Assembly (NCBI GenBank): GCA_958296065.1
Contig: CATQHX010000047.1
Span: forward strand, 1 to 33,405
Direction: 5' to 3'
Origin: Vicinamibacterales bacterium
GTDB lineage: Bacteria; Acidobacteriota; Vicinamibacteria; Vicinamibacterales; UBA8438
DNA: 33,405 bases
Shown here: positions 1 to 7,327 of the stretch, one piece after another
Position numbering within the stretch: the first letter of the stretch is position 1
How the letters are laid out: the number at the start of each line of letters is the position of its first letter
Notes under the pieces: generated by a model
Told to the model about the DNA's origin: nothing
The model's input: only the letters and a program-made list of their open reading frames with translations
Databases searched by the model: none
Program-made: the position numbers and the translations under genes

Positions 1-27
1 AACGGAACCGCAGGCGACGATTTCGGG

Positions 28-623
28 CTACGGATCGACCCGGCGAATCGTGTGGATGACGACGTTCTCGCGCGGCACGTCGTTCATGCGGCCCCACCCG
101 GGTGGTGCGCACGCGCGCGATGTCGTCGACGACGTCCATCCCGTCCACCACCTCCCCGAAGGACGGCGTAACCGTAACCGTTCTGCGTCGTGTTGCGGTG
201 GTTGAACATGTCGTTGTGCCCGACGTTGATGAAGAACTGCGCCCGGGCGGAGTTTGGCTCGCCGAGTCGCGCCATCGCGATCGTTCCGCGTCGGTTCTGC
301 AGGCGGTTGGTCGCCTCGTTCAGGATGGGGCCGCGGAGCCCCTCGGCGCGCGGCGTGTGATCCTGCTCGAGCCCGCCCCCCTGGATGATCAGGTTGCGGA
401 TCACCCGGTGGAAGATGGTGCCGTCGTAGAAGCCGGCCTGCACGTAGGTCAGGAAGTTGACGACCGAGACCGTCGCCCGCGGACGGAACAGCTCGACGGT
501 GATGTCGCCCATCGACGTCTCGATGACGACGCGGGGATTCGGCGGTGCGTCCTGGGCCTCGGCCGCGCCGGGTGCGGCCAGCAGGACGGCTACGGCTCCG
601 GCAACCGCAAGTGTTCGCAGCAT
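28..623 (-). pseudogene. Secreted cyclophilin-type peptidyl-prolyl isomerase, frameshifted twice
   Basis: Cyclophilins isomerise proline peptide bonds and assist folding; this one should act in the periplasm. The start at 621-623 opens a signal peptide (MLRTLAVAGAVAVLLAAPGA, then AEAQ). The core motifs FHRVI, IIQGGG and AQFFINVGH are intact. After NGYGYAV the frame is lost at about 161-162 (one extra base). The family tail FGEVVDGMDVVDDIARV continues in the next frame. A second one-base shift in the four-base homopolymer at 92-95 moves the ending, MNDVPRENVVIHTIRRVDP, to a stop at 28-30. The uncorrected frame ends at 84. The tail matches the adjacent paralogue once both bases are removed. A GGAG-type ribosome site overlaps the stop of the upstream cyclophilin 13 bases before this start, so the two are probably one operon. 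This could be a recent pseudogene or an assembly error. Confidence 0.8.
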
Positions 624-636
624 GGCGTCGCTACTC

Positions 637-1218
637 CTACTGGACCGTGACCGAGTTGATCGCGACCGGCTCGACCGGCACGTTCTGGTGCGGTCCCTGC
701 CGTCCTGTCGTCACCCCGGAGATGGTGTCCACCACGTCCATGCCGGCGGTCACACGCCCGAAGACCGCGTAGCCGTAGTCGCGCGGAGATGTACCTCGAT
801 GGTCGAGGCTGCGTCCGTTGTCGACGGTGTTGATGAAGAACTGGGCGGTGGCGCTGTCGACGACGCTGGTCCGCGCCATGGAGATCGTGCCCCGCTCGTT
901 GCTCAACCCGTTGTCGGCTTCGTTCCGGATCGGCGCCCGGGTGGACTTCTCCGTCAGATTCGCCGTCAGGCCGCCGCCTTGAATCATGAAGCCCGGGATC
1001 ACGCGGTGGAAGACGGTGCCCGCGAAGAAACCGTCGTTGGCGTACTGGAGGAAGTTCTCCACCGTGACCGGGGCCACGTCGGGGCGCAACTCGATCGTGA
1101 TGCTGCCGTGGGTGGTCTCCATGACCACGACCGGGTTATCCTGCGCCGACGTGCCGATTGTTCCTGCCGTCATGATTCCTACCATTCCGATAATGCCGGC
1201 CAGCATGCGAAACGACAT
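637..1218 (-). CDS. Secreted cyclophilin-type peptidyl-prolyl cis-trans isomerase
   Basis: Predicted periplasmic prolyl isomerase of 193 residues. The start at 1216-1218 is preferred over an upstream in-frame ATG at 1287 because AAGGAG lies 8 bases before it, and it gives a clean signal peptide (MSFRMLAGIIGMVGIMTAGT, cleaved near TSAQ). The mature part is a single cyclophilin domain: VVVMETTHGSITIEL at the N-terminus, FHRVIPGFMIQGGG with the catalytic arginine, TISMARTSVVDSATAQFFINT, and DYGYAVFGRVTAGMDVVDTI near the C-terminus. It is the first gene of a minus-strand pair with the frameshifted paralogue downstream. The two are clearly homologous but diverged, so the duplication is not recent. 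The family call is certain; the substrate cannot be read from sequence. Confidence 0.93.
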   Translation of the reverse strand: MSFRMLAGIIGMVGIMTAGTIGTSAQDNPVVVMETTHGSITIELRPDVAPVTVENFLQYANDGFFAGTVFHRVIPGFMIQGGGLTANLTEKSTRAPIRNEADNGLSNERGTISMARTSVVDSATAQFFINTVDNGRSLDHRGTSPRDYGYAVFGRVTAGMDVVDTISGVTTGRQGPHQNVPVEPVAINSVTVQ

Positions 1219-1271
1219 CGGGCTTGCTCCTTGCGATCGCTGCCGACCGCGCCGTGGTTCCAAAATTTGGG

Positions 1272-1301
1272 ATTCCGGATCCAACAATCAGGATCCAGAA
1301 T
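1272..1301. repeat. Imperfect inverted repeat in divergent intergenic region
   Basis: Two 11-base arms (1272-1282 and 1291-1301) pair with one mismatch around an 8-base loop. Both contain GGATCC. The site lies between the divergent cyclophilin and DUF349 genes in a locally AT-richer stretch that also holds CCAAAATTTGG just upstream. It could be an operator or a small hairpin. No factor can be named. Confidence 0.5.
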
Positions 1302-1426
1302 GGCGTCCGCGTGACGAAGCGTCAGTGTCGAGCGGCGGAATGCGGGTTTTCTGGGATCCGGCTCGCTGTAACAAATCCGGTCCCGAGTATGCATAATCCA
1401 CCGAAGTCTGTCCACCCATCCGAGTC

Positions 1427-4400
1427 ATGAAGCTGCTCGAACGACTGCGCGCTCAACCGGCCTGGCAGAGTGAAGACCCTGCGGTGCGGATCGCCGCGGT
1501 GCGTGATCTGCCCGAGGACGACCGCGACCTGCTGCTCGAGATCGCCCGGGGCGATCCGGCTCCCGGCGTGCGCCGCGCCGCGGTCGAGCGGATGCCGGAT
1601 CTGGCCACTCTGGTTGCCTTTCTGCAGGACCCGGGCGATGCCGGCGACGCGGACGACGACGCCTGCGTCGAGGCAGTGGCCGCCGTCCGGGACACCCTTG
1701 TCGAGGCGAAGGATGCCGCTGCCGCTATTGGGGCGCTGGACGTGCTCGTCGACGAGCGCGATCTGGTGGCCGTCGCGCGCGCGGCAGAGCTTGAGGCGGT
1801 GGGCAGGGCGGCGCTCGAGCGGCTTTCGAGCGACAAGATGCTTGCTGCCGTGGCGCGGCGTGCCGGGCGCGCGGAGATTGCGTTGGACGCCGTCGGGCGG
1901 GTGACCGATCGGGACGAGCTGCTTTCGGTGGCCGTGAAGGCCGACGACAAGGCGCCGGCGCTCGCTGCGTGCGAGAGGCTGGTGGATGCCGGCGAGATCG
2001 ACGAGGCGCTGCTGGAGACGATGTCCCGGCAGGCGCGGCACAAGGGCGTGGCGCGGCGTGCGCGGGCTGCGCTGGAAGCCCGTTCGGAGGGTCGGGTGGT
2101 AGAGGTTGCAGCACTGCCGGGCCGCGACTTGTGCGGCCGACTGGAGGCGCAGGCGGCGACAGTGTCCTCGCTCGAGGAGGGCCGCCGGGCGCTCGACGAA
2201 GCCGTGCAGAGCTGGGCCGCGATCGAGGATCCGATCGATCCCGCGGTGGCCGAGCGGTTCGGGGCGGCCCGGCGGGCCATGGAGGATAGGTTGCTGGCGC
2301 TGGACGCCACGGTGGTCGCGGCGGAACGATCCGCGGCGGAACGATCCGCGGCGGAGGCGTCGCGGATTGCCCTCTGCGAGCGGGTAGAGGGCCTGCAGGG
2401 AAGCGCCGCGCCGGAGGGCTTGCGGCAGGCCCGCGTGGAGTGGGAGGCGCTGGGCGTCGATCCGGACGCCGACGCGCAAGCGCAGGCCGCCATCGAGACC
2501 CTCGCGAGCCGCTTCGAGACCGCGGCCGGCGCGTGCGAGGCGCGCCACGCGGCATTCCTGCGGCAGAACGAGAGGCTGGGGACGCTGGACGTCCTGGTTG
2601 CGGAGCTGGAGCAGTTGGTTGCGGGCGAAGAGTCGGCCGACCGGCGCAGTCGCTGGCGGGCGGTGGAATTGGCGTGGCGGCGTGAGCGGGCCGCGCTGTC
2701 GGAAGAGAATGCGCGCCCGGACGCAGGGACGGCGGAGACCCTGGCCGCGCTGGAGGCGCGCAAGGCGGCGGTAGACGAGAGGCGTCATGCGCTTGAGGCC
2801 GATGTCCGGACCGGGCGGGAAAAGGAGCGACAGAAGAACCTGACCCGGGTCGGCAAGCTGGTCGAGGGTGTCGAGGCCGCGCTTGCGAACGACAAGCTGA
2901 GCCTCGCCGAAGCCGAGCGGCAATTGCGAATTGCGCGTCAGACCCTCGAGAAGCCGCCGCCACTTCCGTCGCGGCGCGATCACGAGCAGGCGACGCGGCG
3001 GCTGAAGGAAGCCGCCGGTACGCTGATCGGCAAGGTGCGCGAGTTGCGGGACTTCGCCGACTGGCAGCGGTGGGCCAACCTCGGAGTGCAGGAAGAGCTT
3101 TGTCAGCACATGGAGGCCCTGGCCTCTCCCCCGGAAGGCGCACCGGAGATGGGGGCCGAGGAGATCGCCCGTGCGTTCACCGACCTGATGAAGCGCTGGC
3201 GGCAGGCGGCCGACGTGCCGCAGGACAAGGGTCAGGCGCTTTGGGAGCGTTTCAAGAAGGCGCACGATCTCGTCTACCCGCGGTGCGAGTCCGTGTTCGA
3301 CGCGCAGCGCAAGGAGCGGGAGGAGAGTCTGGCCCGCCGTGTGGCACTGGTGGAGGAAGCCGAGCGACTGAGCGAGTCGACAGACTGGTTGAAGACGGCT
3401 CAGCGTCTCACCGCCCTGCAGGCGGAGTGGAAGACCCTCGGGCCGGCACCGCGCAGGGAACAGCAGGCGCTGTGGGGGCGACTGCGGCAGGCCTGCAGCG
3501 CCTTCTTCACGCGGCGGAAAGCTGACCTGGCGGGGCGCAAGCAGGAATGGGCCGCCAACTACGAGAAGAAGGAAGCGCTGTGCGTGCGGGTCGAGGCGCT
3601 TCTCGATGCCGAGGATCTGAAGGCGGCAATCGAGGAGGTCAAGCAGATCCAGCGCGAGTGGAAGACCATCGGCCCGGTGCGGCGCAATCGGTCCGACGCA
3701 GTCTGGCAGCGGTTCCGGCAGGCGTGCGACGGCGTCTTCGATCGATTGAACGAGGGTGCGCGGCAGGCCGTGGCGGAGCGCATCGCGATTCGCGAGGCGC
3801 TGTGCGCCGAGCTCGAGGCACTGGCGCCGCCGGCCGCAGCCGTGACGGCTTCGAGGGGCGGCTCGACTGGCGCCGATGCGCAGCCCGGGACCGCAGCGAA
3901 GGCGGAGACCGGCGGCAGCACCGCCGAGAGAGACCCGGACGCCGGTGCGGCAGCCGATGACACCGGGTCCGAGGCGCGTCTCGGTACGGGGACTGTCACC
4001 GGCGGCGATGCGGCGGCCGAGCCCGCCGGGGCGAACGATTCCGCGGACAGCGATGCGGCGACTGAGTCCGCCGGCGATACGGTGGCCGAGTCCGCCGGGG
4101 TGAACGATTCCGCGGACGGCGATGCGGCGACTGAGCCCGCCGGCGATGCGGTGGCCGAGCCCGCCGGGGCGAACGATTCCGCGGACGGCGGTGCGGCGAC
4201 TGAGTCCGCCGGCGATGCGGTGGCCGAGTCCGCGGAGTCCGCCGCCGAGGTTTCCGTCGGCGGCACGGGTGGGGAGACGGGTAACGCACCCGCCGCCGAT
4301 GCGGTCGCGTCTCCACCTGTTCCAGAGGATCCGGTAAAGACCGTACGTGACATTCAGGACAGGTGGCGGCGCGCGCCCGAGGTGCCGCCTGAAATCAAGC

Positions 4401-4795
4401 GGAAGCTCGGCGTGCGTTTCAGTCGTGCCGTCGCGCGCGTCGTCGACGCGCACGCGGAGCGGTTTCGAGGTACCGACTACGATCCGGCTCAGCGTCTCAA
4501 GCAGCTCGAGCGACTGTGCAAGCGGGCCGAGGCCCTCGCCGAGTCCGAGTCACCGCGCGAGGCCGCGGCGTCGCCCGCGGAGTTGCTCGCACGGAAGTGG
4601 CGCGCGCAGATGGCGGCCAACACGATGGGAGCCCGCGTCGACGCGGAGACGAAGCGCCGCGCGGTCCGCGAGGACGTCAAGCGGCTGCAGACGGAGCGCC
4701 GCCGGCTGGGCACGCTGACCGGTGCCGAGGCGGATTCCCTCCAGGCGCGGTTCCAGCGCGCGTGTGATCGGGTCTTCCGCGAGAATCCCGCCTGA
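1427..4795 (+). CDS. Large DUF349-domain protein with HEAT-like N-terminus
   Basis: Cytoplasmic protein of 1122 residues with no signal peptide or membrane segment. Residues about 10-190 are helical, HEAT-like repeats (VRIAAVRDLP, VRRAAVERMPDLATLVAFL). From about 255 onward come charged helical segments of DUF349 type. The clearest are at about 581-623 (MKRWRQAADVPQDKGQALWERF), 660-708 (EWKTLGPAPRREQQALWGRL), 741-775 (EWKTIGPVRRNRSDAVWQRF) and 973-1015 (RWRRAPEVPPEIKRKL). The W-x(n)-P-x(n)-LW-x-RF pattern defines the family. Weaker copies sit at 255-290 and 331-373. Residues about 803-967 are an acidic Ala/Asp/Glu/Ser/Gly linker built from a 69-bp DNA repeat. The function of DUF349 proteins is not established to my knowledge. 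The ATG at 1427 lacks a strong ribosome site. A 1043-codon antisense frame over this gene is a GC artefact. Confidence 0.88.
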   Translation: MKLLERLRAQPAWQSEDPAVRIAAVRDLPEDDRDLLLEIARGDPAPGVRRAAVERMPDLATLVAFLQDPGDAGDADDDACVEAVAAVRDTLVEAKDAAAAIGALDVLVDERDLVAVARAAELEAVGRAALERLSSDKMLAAVARRAGRAEIALDAVGRVTDRDELLSVAVKADDKAPALAACERLVDAGEIDEALLETMSRQARHKGVARRARAALEARSEGRVVEVAALPGRDLCGRLEAQAATVSSLEEGRRALDEAVQSWAAIEDPIDPAVAERFGAARRAMEDRLLALDATVVAAERSAAERSAAEASRIALCERVEGLQGSAAPEGLRQARVEWEALGVDPDADAQAQAAIETLASRFETAAGACEARHAAFLRQNERLGTLDVLVAELEQLVAGEESADRRSRWRAVELAWRRERAALSEENARPDAGTAETLAALEARKAAVDERRHALEADVRTGREKERQKNLTRVGKLVEGVEAALANDKLSLAEAERQLRIARQTLEKPPPLPSRRDHEQATRRLKEAAGTLIGKVRELRDFADWQRWANLGVQEELCQHMEALASPPEGAPEMGAEEIARAFTDLMKRWRQAADVPQDKGQALWERFKKAHDLVYPRCESVFDAQRKEREESLARRVALVEEAERLSESTDWLKTAQRLTALQAEWKTLGPAPRREQQALWGRLRQACSAFFTRRKADLAGRKQEWAANYEKKEALCVRVEALLDAEDLKAAIEEVKQIQREWKTIGPVRRNRSDAVWQRFRQACDGVFDRLNEGARQAVAERIAIREALCAELEALAPPAAAVTASRGGSTGADAQPGTAAKAETGGSTAERDPDAGAAADDTGSEARLGTGTVTGGDAAAEPAGANDSADSDAATESAGDTVAESAGVNDSADGDAATEPAGDAVAEPAGANDSADGGAATESAGDAVAESAESAAEVSVGGTGGETGNAPAADAVASPPVPEDPVKTVRDIQDRWRRAPEVPPEIKRKLGVRFSRAVARVVDAHAERFRGTDYDPAQRLKQLERLCKRAEALAESESPREAAASPAELLARKWRAQMAANTMGARVDAETKRRAVREDVKRLQTERRRLGTLTGAEADSLQARFQRACDRVFRENPA
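4016..4222 (+). repeat. 69-bp tandem repeat, three copies, in frame
   Basis: Three consecutive imperfect copies start at 4016, 4085 and 4154, and a partial fourth begins at 4223. Each begins GCCGAG and keeps reading frame as a 23-residue unit of the form AE[PS]AG[AV]NDSAD, then [SG][DG]AATE[SP]AGD[TA]V. Copies differ at only a few bases, which points to recent slippage or recombination. The encoded linker is acidic and probably disordered. Confidence 0.93.
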
Positions 4796-4884
4796 AGACG
4801 TCGATACACGGGTTCTGGTCCGTCGCTCGCGTCCGAGTTGCGTTCCGTCGCCATTTCGGTCAGCATGCCGGCGGAGGGCTGTGG

Positions 4885-5232
4885 ATGGCGTTGCGGATCA
4901 CTCAGCGGGACGTCGGTTCCGTCACGATTCTCGATCTCACCGGAAAGCTCGCCGGCGAGGCGGGCGACACGCTTGCGGAGCGGATCGACGATCTCATCGA
5001 TACCGGACGCACCAGGCTGATCCTGAATCTCGGCGGTGTGGCGTTCATCGACAGCGCTGCGCTCGGCGGACTGCTGTCGAAGCGTGCCGTGGTAATGAAG
5101 GCGGGGGGCCAGCTCAGGCTTCTCAATCTCAGCGAGCGAGTCTGGGATCTGATGGTTACCACCAAGCTCGAGCTGGTGTTCGACACGTTCAACTCGGAGG
5201 CGGCCGCGTTGGAGGGCTTCGCGTCGCGTTGA
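4885..5232 (+). CDS. STAS-domain anti-sigma factor antagonist (SpoIIAA/RsbV type)
   Basis: A single STAS domain of 115 residues. In partner switching, such proteins bind and inhibit the anti-sigma kinase when unphosphorylated and release it once phosphorylated. The expected phosphorylation site is Ser57 in the motif FIDSAALGGLL. The family core (ILDLTGKL, LILNLGGVAFIDSAALGGLL, GGQLRLLNLSERV) is complete. The ATG at 4885 has GAGGG 6 bases upstream. The next gene, a SpoIIE-type phosphatase, starts about 26 bases downstream and would be its reactivating enzyme. The matching anti-sigma kinase is the convergent receiver-RsbW gene at 6423-7310. The pairing is inferred from clustering. Confidence 0.93.
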   Translation: MALRITQRDVGSVTILDLTGKLAGEAGDTLAERIDDLIDTGRTRLILNLGGVAFIDSAALGGLLSKRAVVMKAGGQLRLLNLSERVWDLMVTTKLELVFDTFNSEAAALEGFASR

Positions 5233-5258
5233 GCGCGACGGGAGAGGTGGGAGAACGC

Positions 5259-6407
5259 TTGACGAATAGGACCGATGCACGGCCTGCGCGCGTGCTGCTC
5301 GTTGAGGAGGACGCCAACGACGTCGGCCGCGTGAAGGCCATTCTCGAGCAGGCCAGGGCCTCGTTCACCGTAATGGCCGTAGCGGGAGCGTCGGTCGCCG
5401 CGAAGGAGCTCGTCGCGCGCTCCTACGATCTGATCCTGCTGGGACTGGCGCGCAGTGCAATCCGGGACGGGGACGGCTTCGAGTCGATCCGGCGCCTGGG
5501 ACAATCCGCGCCCCTGATCGTGCTCAGTGGCCTCGACGATGAGGACATCGCCGTCAAGGCGATGCAACGCGGCGCGCAGGACTACCTCGTCAAGGATCGA
5601 CTCACGGTCGACCTGCTGGCCCGGAGCATCCGGTATGCGCGCGAGCGGCATCGCCTGCTTGCGGAGCAGAGCAAGCGGCTCGCGCACGAGCTCAAGATCG
5701 CGGCGTTCGTCCAACAGTCCTTCCTGCCCGGAAGCGTCCCGGACGTTCCCGGGCACGACATCGGCGCGCACTTGCACACGAGCGGTCAGGTAGGGGGCGA
5801 CTTCTACGATTTCATCGACCTGCCGCCCGACCGAGTGGCGATCGCGGTTGGCGACGCATCGGGCAAGGGGATCCCGGGGGCGATCCTCATGGCGGAGACG
5901 CAGGGCATCCTGAGGGCGGAAGCCGCGACCTGCGAGACGCCGGTCGAGCTTGTGAGCACGATCAACCGCGCGCTGCTGCGCGACCACGATCAGGACCGTT
6001 TCGTCACGCTCTTCTACGGTGTGCTGGCCATACCGACCGGACGCTTCACCTTCGTCAACGCGGGGCATCCCCGCGCCCTGCTGCTGGATGGTGCGGGCGA
6101 ATCCACGCTGGTATCGACCGGGCCGCCCCTGAGGCTGTTCGCCGACGCCGCCTGGGAGGAACGGACGGTGACGCTCGGTGCCGGGGCCCGGCTTGTCATC
6201 TACAGCGACGGCGTGACGGAGGCGCATGACCGTACGGACGAGTTCTTCGATCTGGCCGGGGTGCGCGCGGTGATGACCGAGCGGCTGGACCGCCCGGCGG
6301 TCCAGTTGGCCAAGGACATATGCCACGCCGCCGAGGAGTTCGAGAGCGAGAGCTCGGACCCCGGCGACGACAAGACCGTCGTCGTCGTCCGCGCGCTCGG
6401 ATCCTGA
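5259..6407 (+). CDS. Pseudo-receiver fused to SpoIIE-type PP2C serine phosphatase
   Basis: A 382-residue protein (RsbU/RsbP-like) that should dephosphorylate the STAS antagonist encoded just upstream. TTG at 5259 is chosen because GGTGGGAG stands 5-7 bases before it; a second in-frame TTG at 5229 overlaps the upstream stop. Residues 10-128 form a receiver fold with the acidic pair E16/E17, switch Ser90 (IVLSG) and Lys112 (YLVKD). At the phosphoacceptor position the sequence is YDLILLGL, so Gly62 replaces the aspartate, and the loop to DGDGFE is about three residues longer than usual. A helical linker (about 125-160) leads to the phosphatase: GGDFYDF (D181, D184), VGDASGKG (D199), YSDGVTEA (D317) and GDDKTVVVV (D370/D371), the metal-binding set. 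The phosphatase looks active; receiver control must be phosphorylation-independent. Confidence 0.9.
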   Translation: MTNRTDARPARVLLVEEDANDVGRVKAILEQARASFTVMAVAGASVAAKELVARSYDLILLGLARSAIRDGDGFESIRRLGQSAPLIVLSGLDDEDIAVKAMQRGAQDYLVKDRLTVDLLARSIRYARERHRLLAEQSKRLAHELKIAAFVQQSFLPGSVPDVPGHDIGAHLHTSGQVGGDFYDFIDLPPDRVAIAVGDASGKGIPGAILMAETQGILRAEAATCETPVELVSTINRALLRDHDQDRFVTLFYGVLAIPTGRFTFVNAGHPRALLLDGAGESTLVSTGPPLRLFADAAWEERTVTLGAGARLVIYSDGVTEAHDRTDEFFDLAGVRAVMTERLDRPAVQLAKDICHAAEEFESESSDPGDDKTVVVVRALGS

Positions 6408-6422
6408 ACGCCGGGAGCGCTG

Positions 6423-7310
6423 CTACGGCGCCGACTCCTGGCGCCGCTTCAGCAGCGTTACCCGGTTGCCGGCATCGTTGTACTGCACGCCGTCCAGGAA
6501 CGTCTTCATCAGGAAGATGCCGCGGCCGCTGGGGCGCTCCAGGTTCTCGGGGAGCGTCGGATCCGGGACGGCGCCCACGTCGAATCCCCGCCCGCCGTCC
6601 TCGATGACGAAGCGTGCTTCGTCGGCGGTCAGATTGACGCTTACGCGAATCCGCCGATCTCGATAGGGTGGGGCATGCCGGCGTTGCTCCGCGAGCCGGC
6701 GGTAGGCTCGTGCGTCATGTTCCCTAATCTCGGAGCGCACCTCGAGGTTGCCGTGATAGTAGGCGTTCGTCAGCGCCTCGTCGAGGGCGCTGGAGATCCG
6801 CTGGCACGTTGACACCTCGAACGTGCCGGAGTCCCGCAACACTTGCGTCAGGTAGCTGACCAGCGACGAGATCAGGTCGAGGTCGTTCTCCAGCACGAAC
6901 GTCGCGTCCCGCAGGCGGCCGAGCAGGCGGGTGTAGCTCTTGCGCTCTCGCGATGCGTCCAGGATGCGCTGCACCAGATCGACGAGGTCGCGGACGAGCA
7001 CCTTCTTGGAGACGTAGCTCGATGCGCCGGCCTCGAGCGCCCGCACGGCGATCTCCTCGCTGCCGCGGGCGGTCATGAGCACCACGGGAACGAGCGGGTG
7101 AGCGAGCTTCGCCTGCTCGACGAACGCAAGACCGTCGAGGTCGGGCATGACCAGATCCGTCAGCACCAGGTCCACGTCGCGGTCCTGCATCCGGTCGAGC
7201 GCCTGCCGGCCGTTTTCCGCGTAGACGACTTCCCACGACTGCCTCGCGAGCAGGTGGCCCGCCATCTCGCGGTCGGCCGCCGAGTCGTCCACTACAAGAA
7301 TGCACGCCAC
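6423..7310 (-). CDS. Response regulator fused to RsbW-type anti-sigma serine kinase
   Basis: A 295-residue fusion. Residues 1-120 are an intact receiver: DD at 8-9, phosphoacceptor Asp52 in LTDLVMPDLDG, Thr80 and Lys103 positions present. Residues about 140-290 are a GHKL ATPase of the RsbW/SpoIIAB class: N-box SALDEALTNAYYHGN (E178, N182), G1 IEDGGRGFD (from D238) and G2 SGRGIFLMKTF. It should phosphorylate the STAS antagonist and/or hold a sigma factor, with activity set by receiver phosphorylation. GTG at 7308-7310 is preferred because it begins the receiver's first strand and lies 17 bases after the stop of the hybrid kinase; an ATG at 7397 lies inside that kinase. It converges on the phosphatase gene with a 15-base gap. 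No sigma factor gene is present in the window. Confidence 0.87.
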   Translation of the reverse strand: MACILVVDDSAADREMAGHLLARQSWEVVYAENGRQALDRMQDRDVDLVLTDLVMPDLDGLAFVEQAKLAHPLVPVVLMTARGSEEIAVRALEAGASSYVSKKVLVRDLVDLVQRILDASRERKSYTRLLGRLRDATFVLENDLDLISSLVSYLTQVLRDSGTFEVSTCQRISSALDEALTNAYYHGNLEVRSEIREHDARAYRRLAEQRRHAPPYRDRRIRVSVNLTADEARFVIEDGGRGFDVGAVPDPTLPENLERPSGRGIFLMKTFLDGVQYNDAGNRVTLLKRRQESAP

Positions 7311-7327
7311 AGTGCGGGAGGCCCTGA

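Noticed and set aside
1368..1397. Promoter for the DUF349 gene (CATAAT as -10)
   Set aside because: No acceptable -35 at 16-18 bases; GTAACA is too weak to support a call.
1322..4453. 1043-codon open frame antisense to the DUF349 gene
   Set aside because: No recognisable domain, rich in Arg, Leu, Pro and His as expected for the reverse of a GC-rich gene, and the tandem repeat keeps the frame open.
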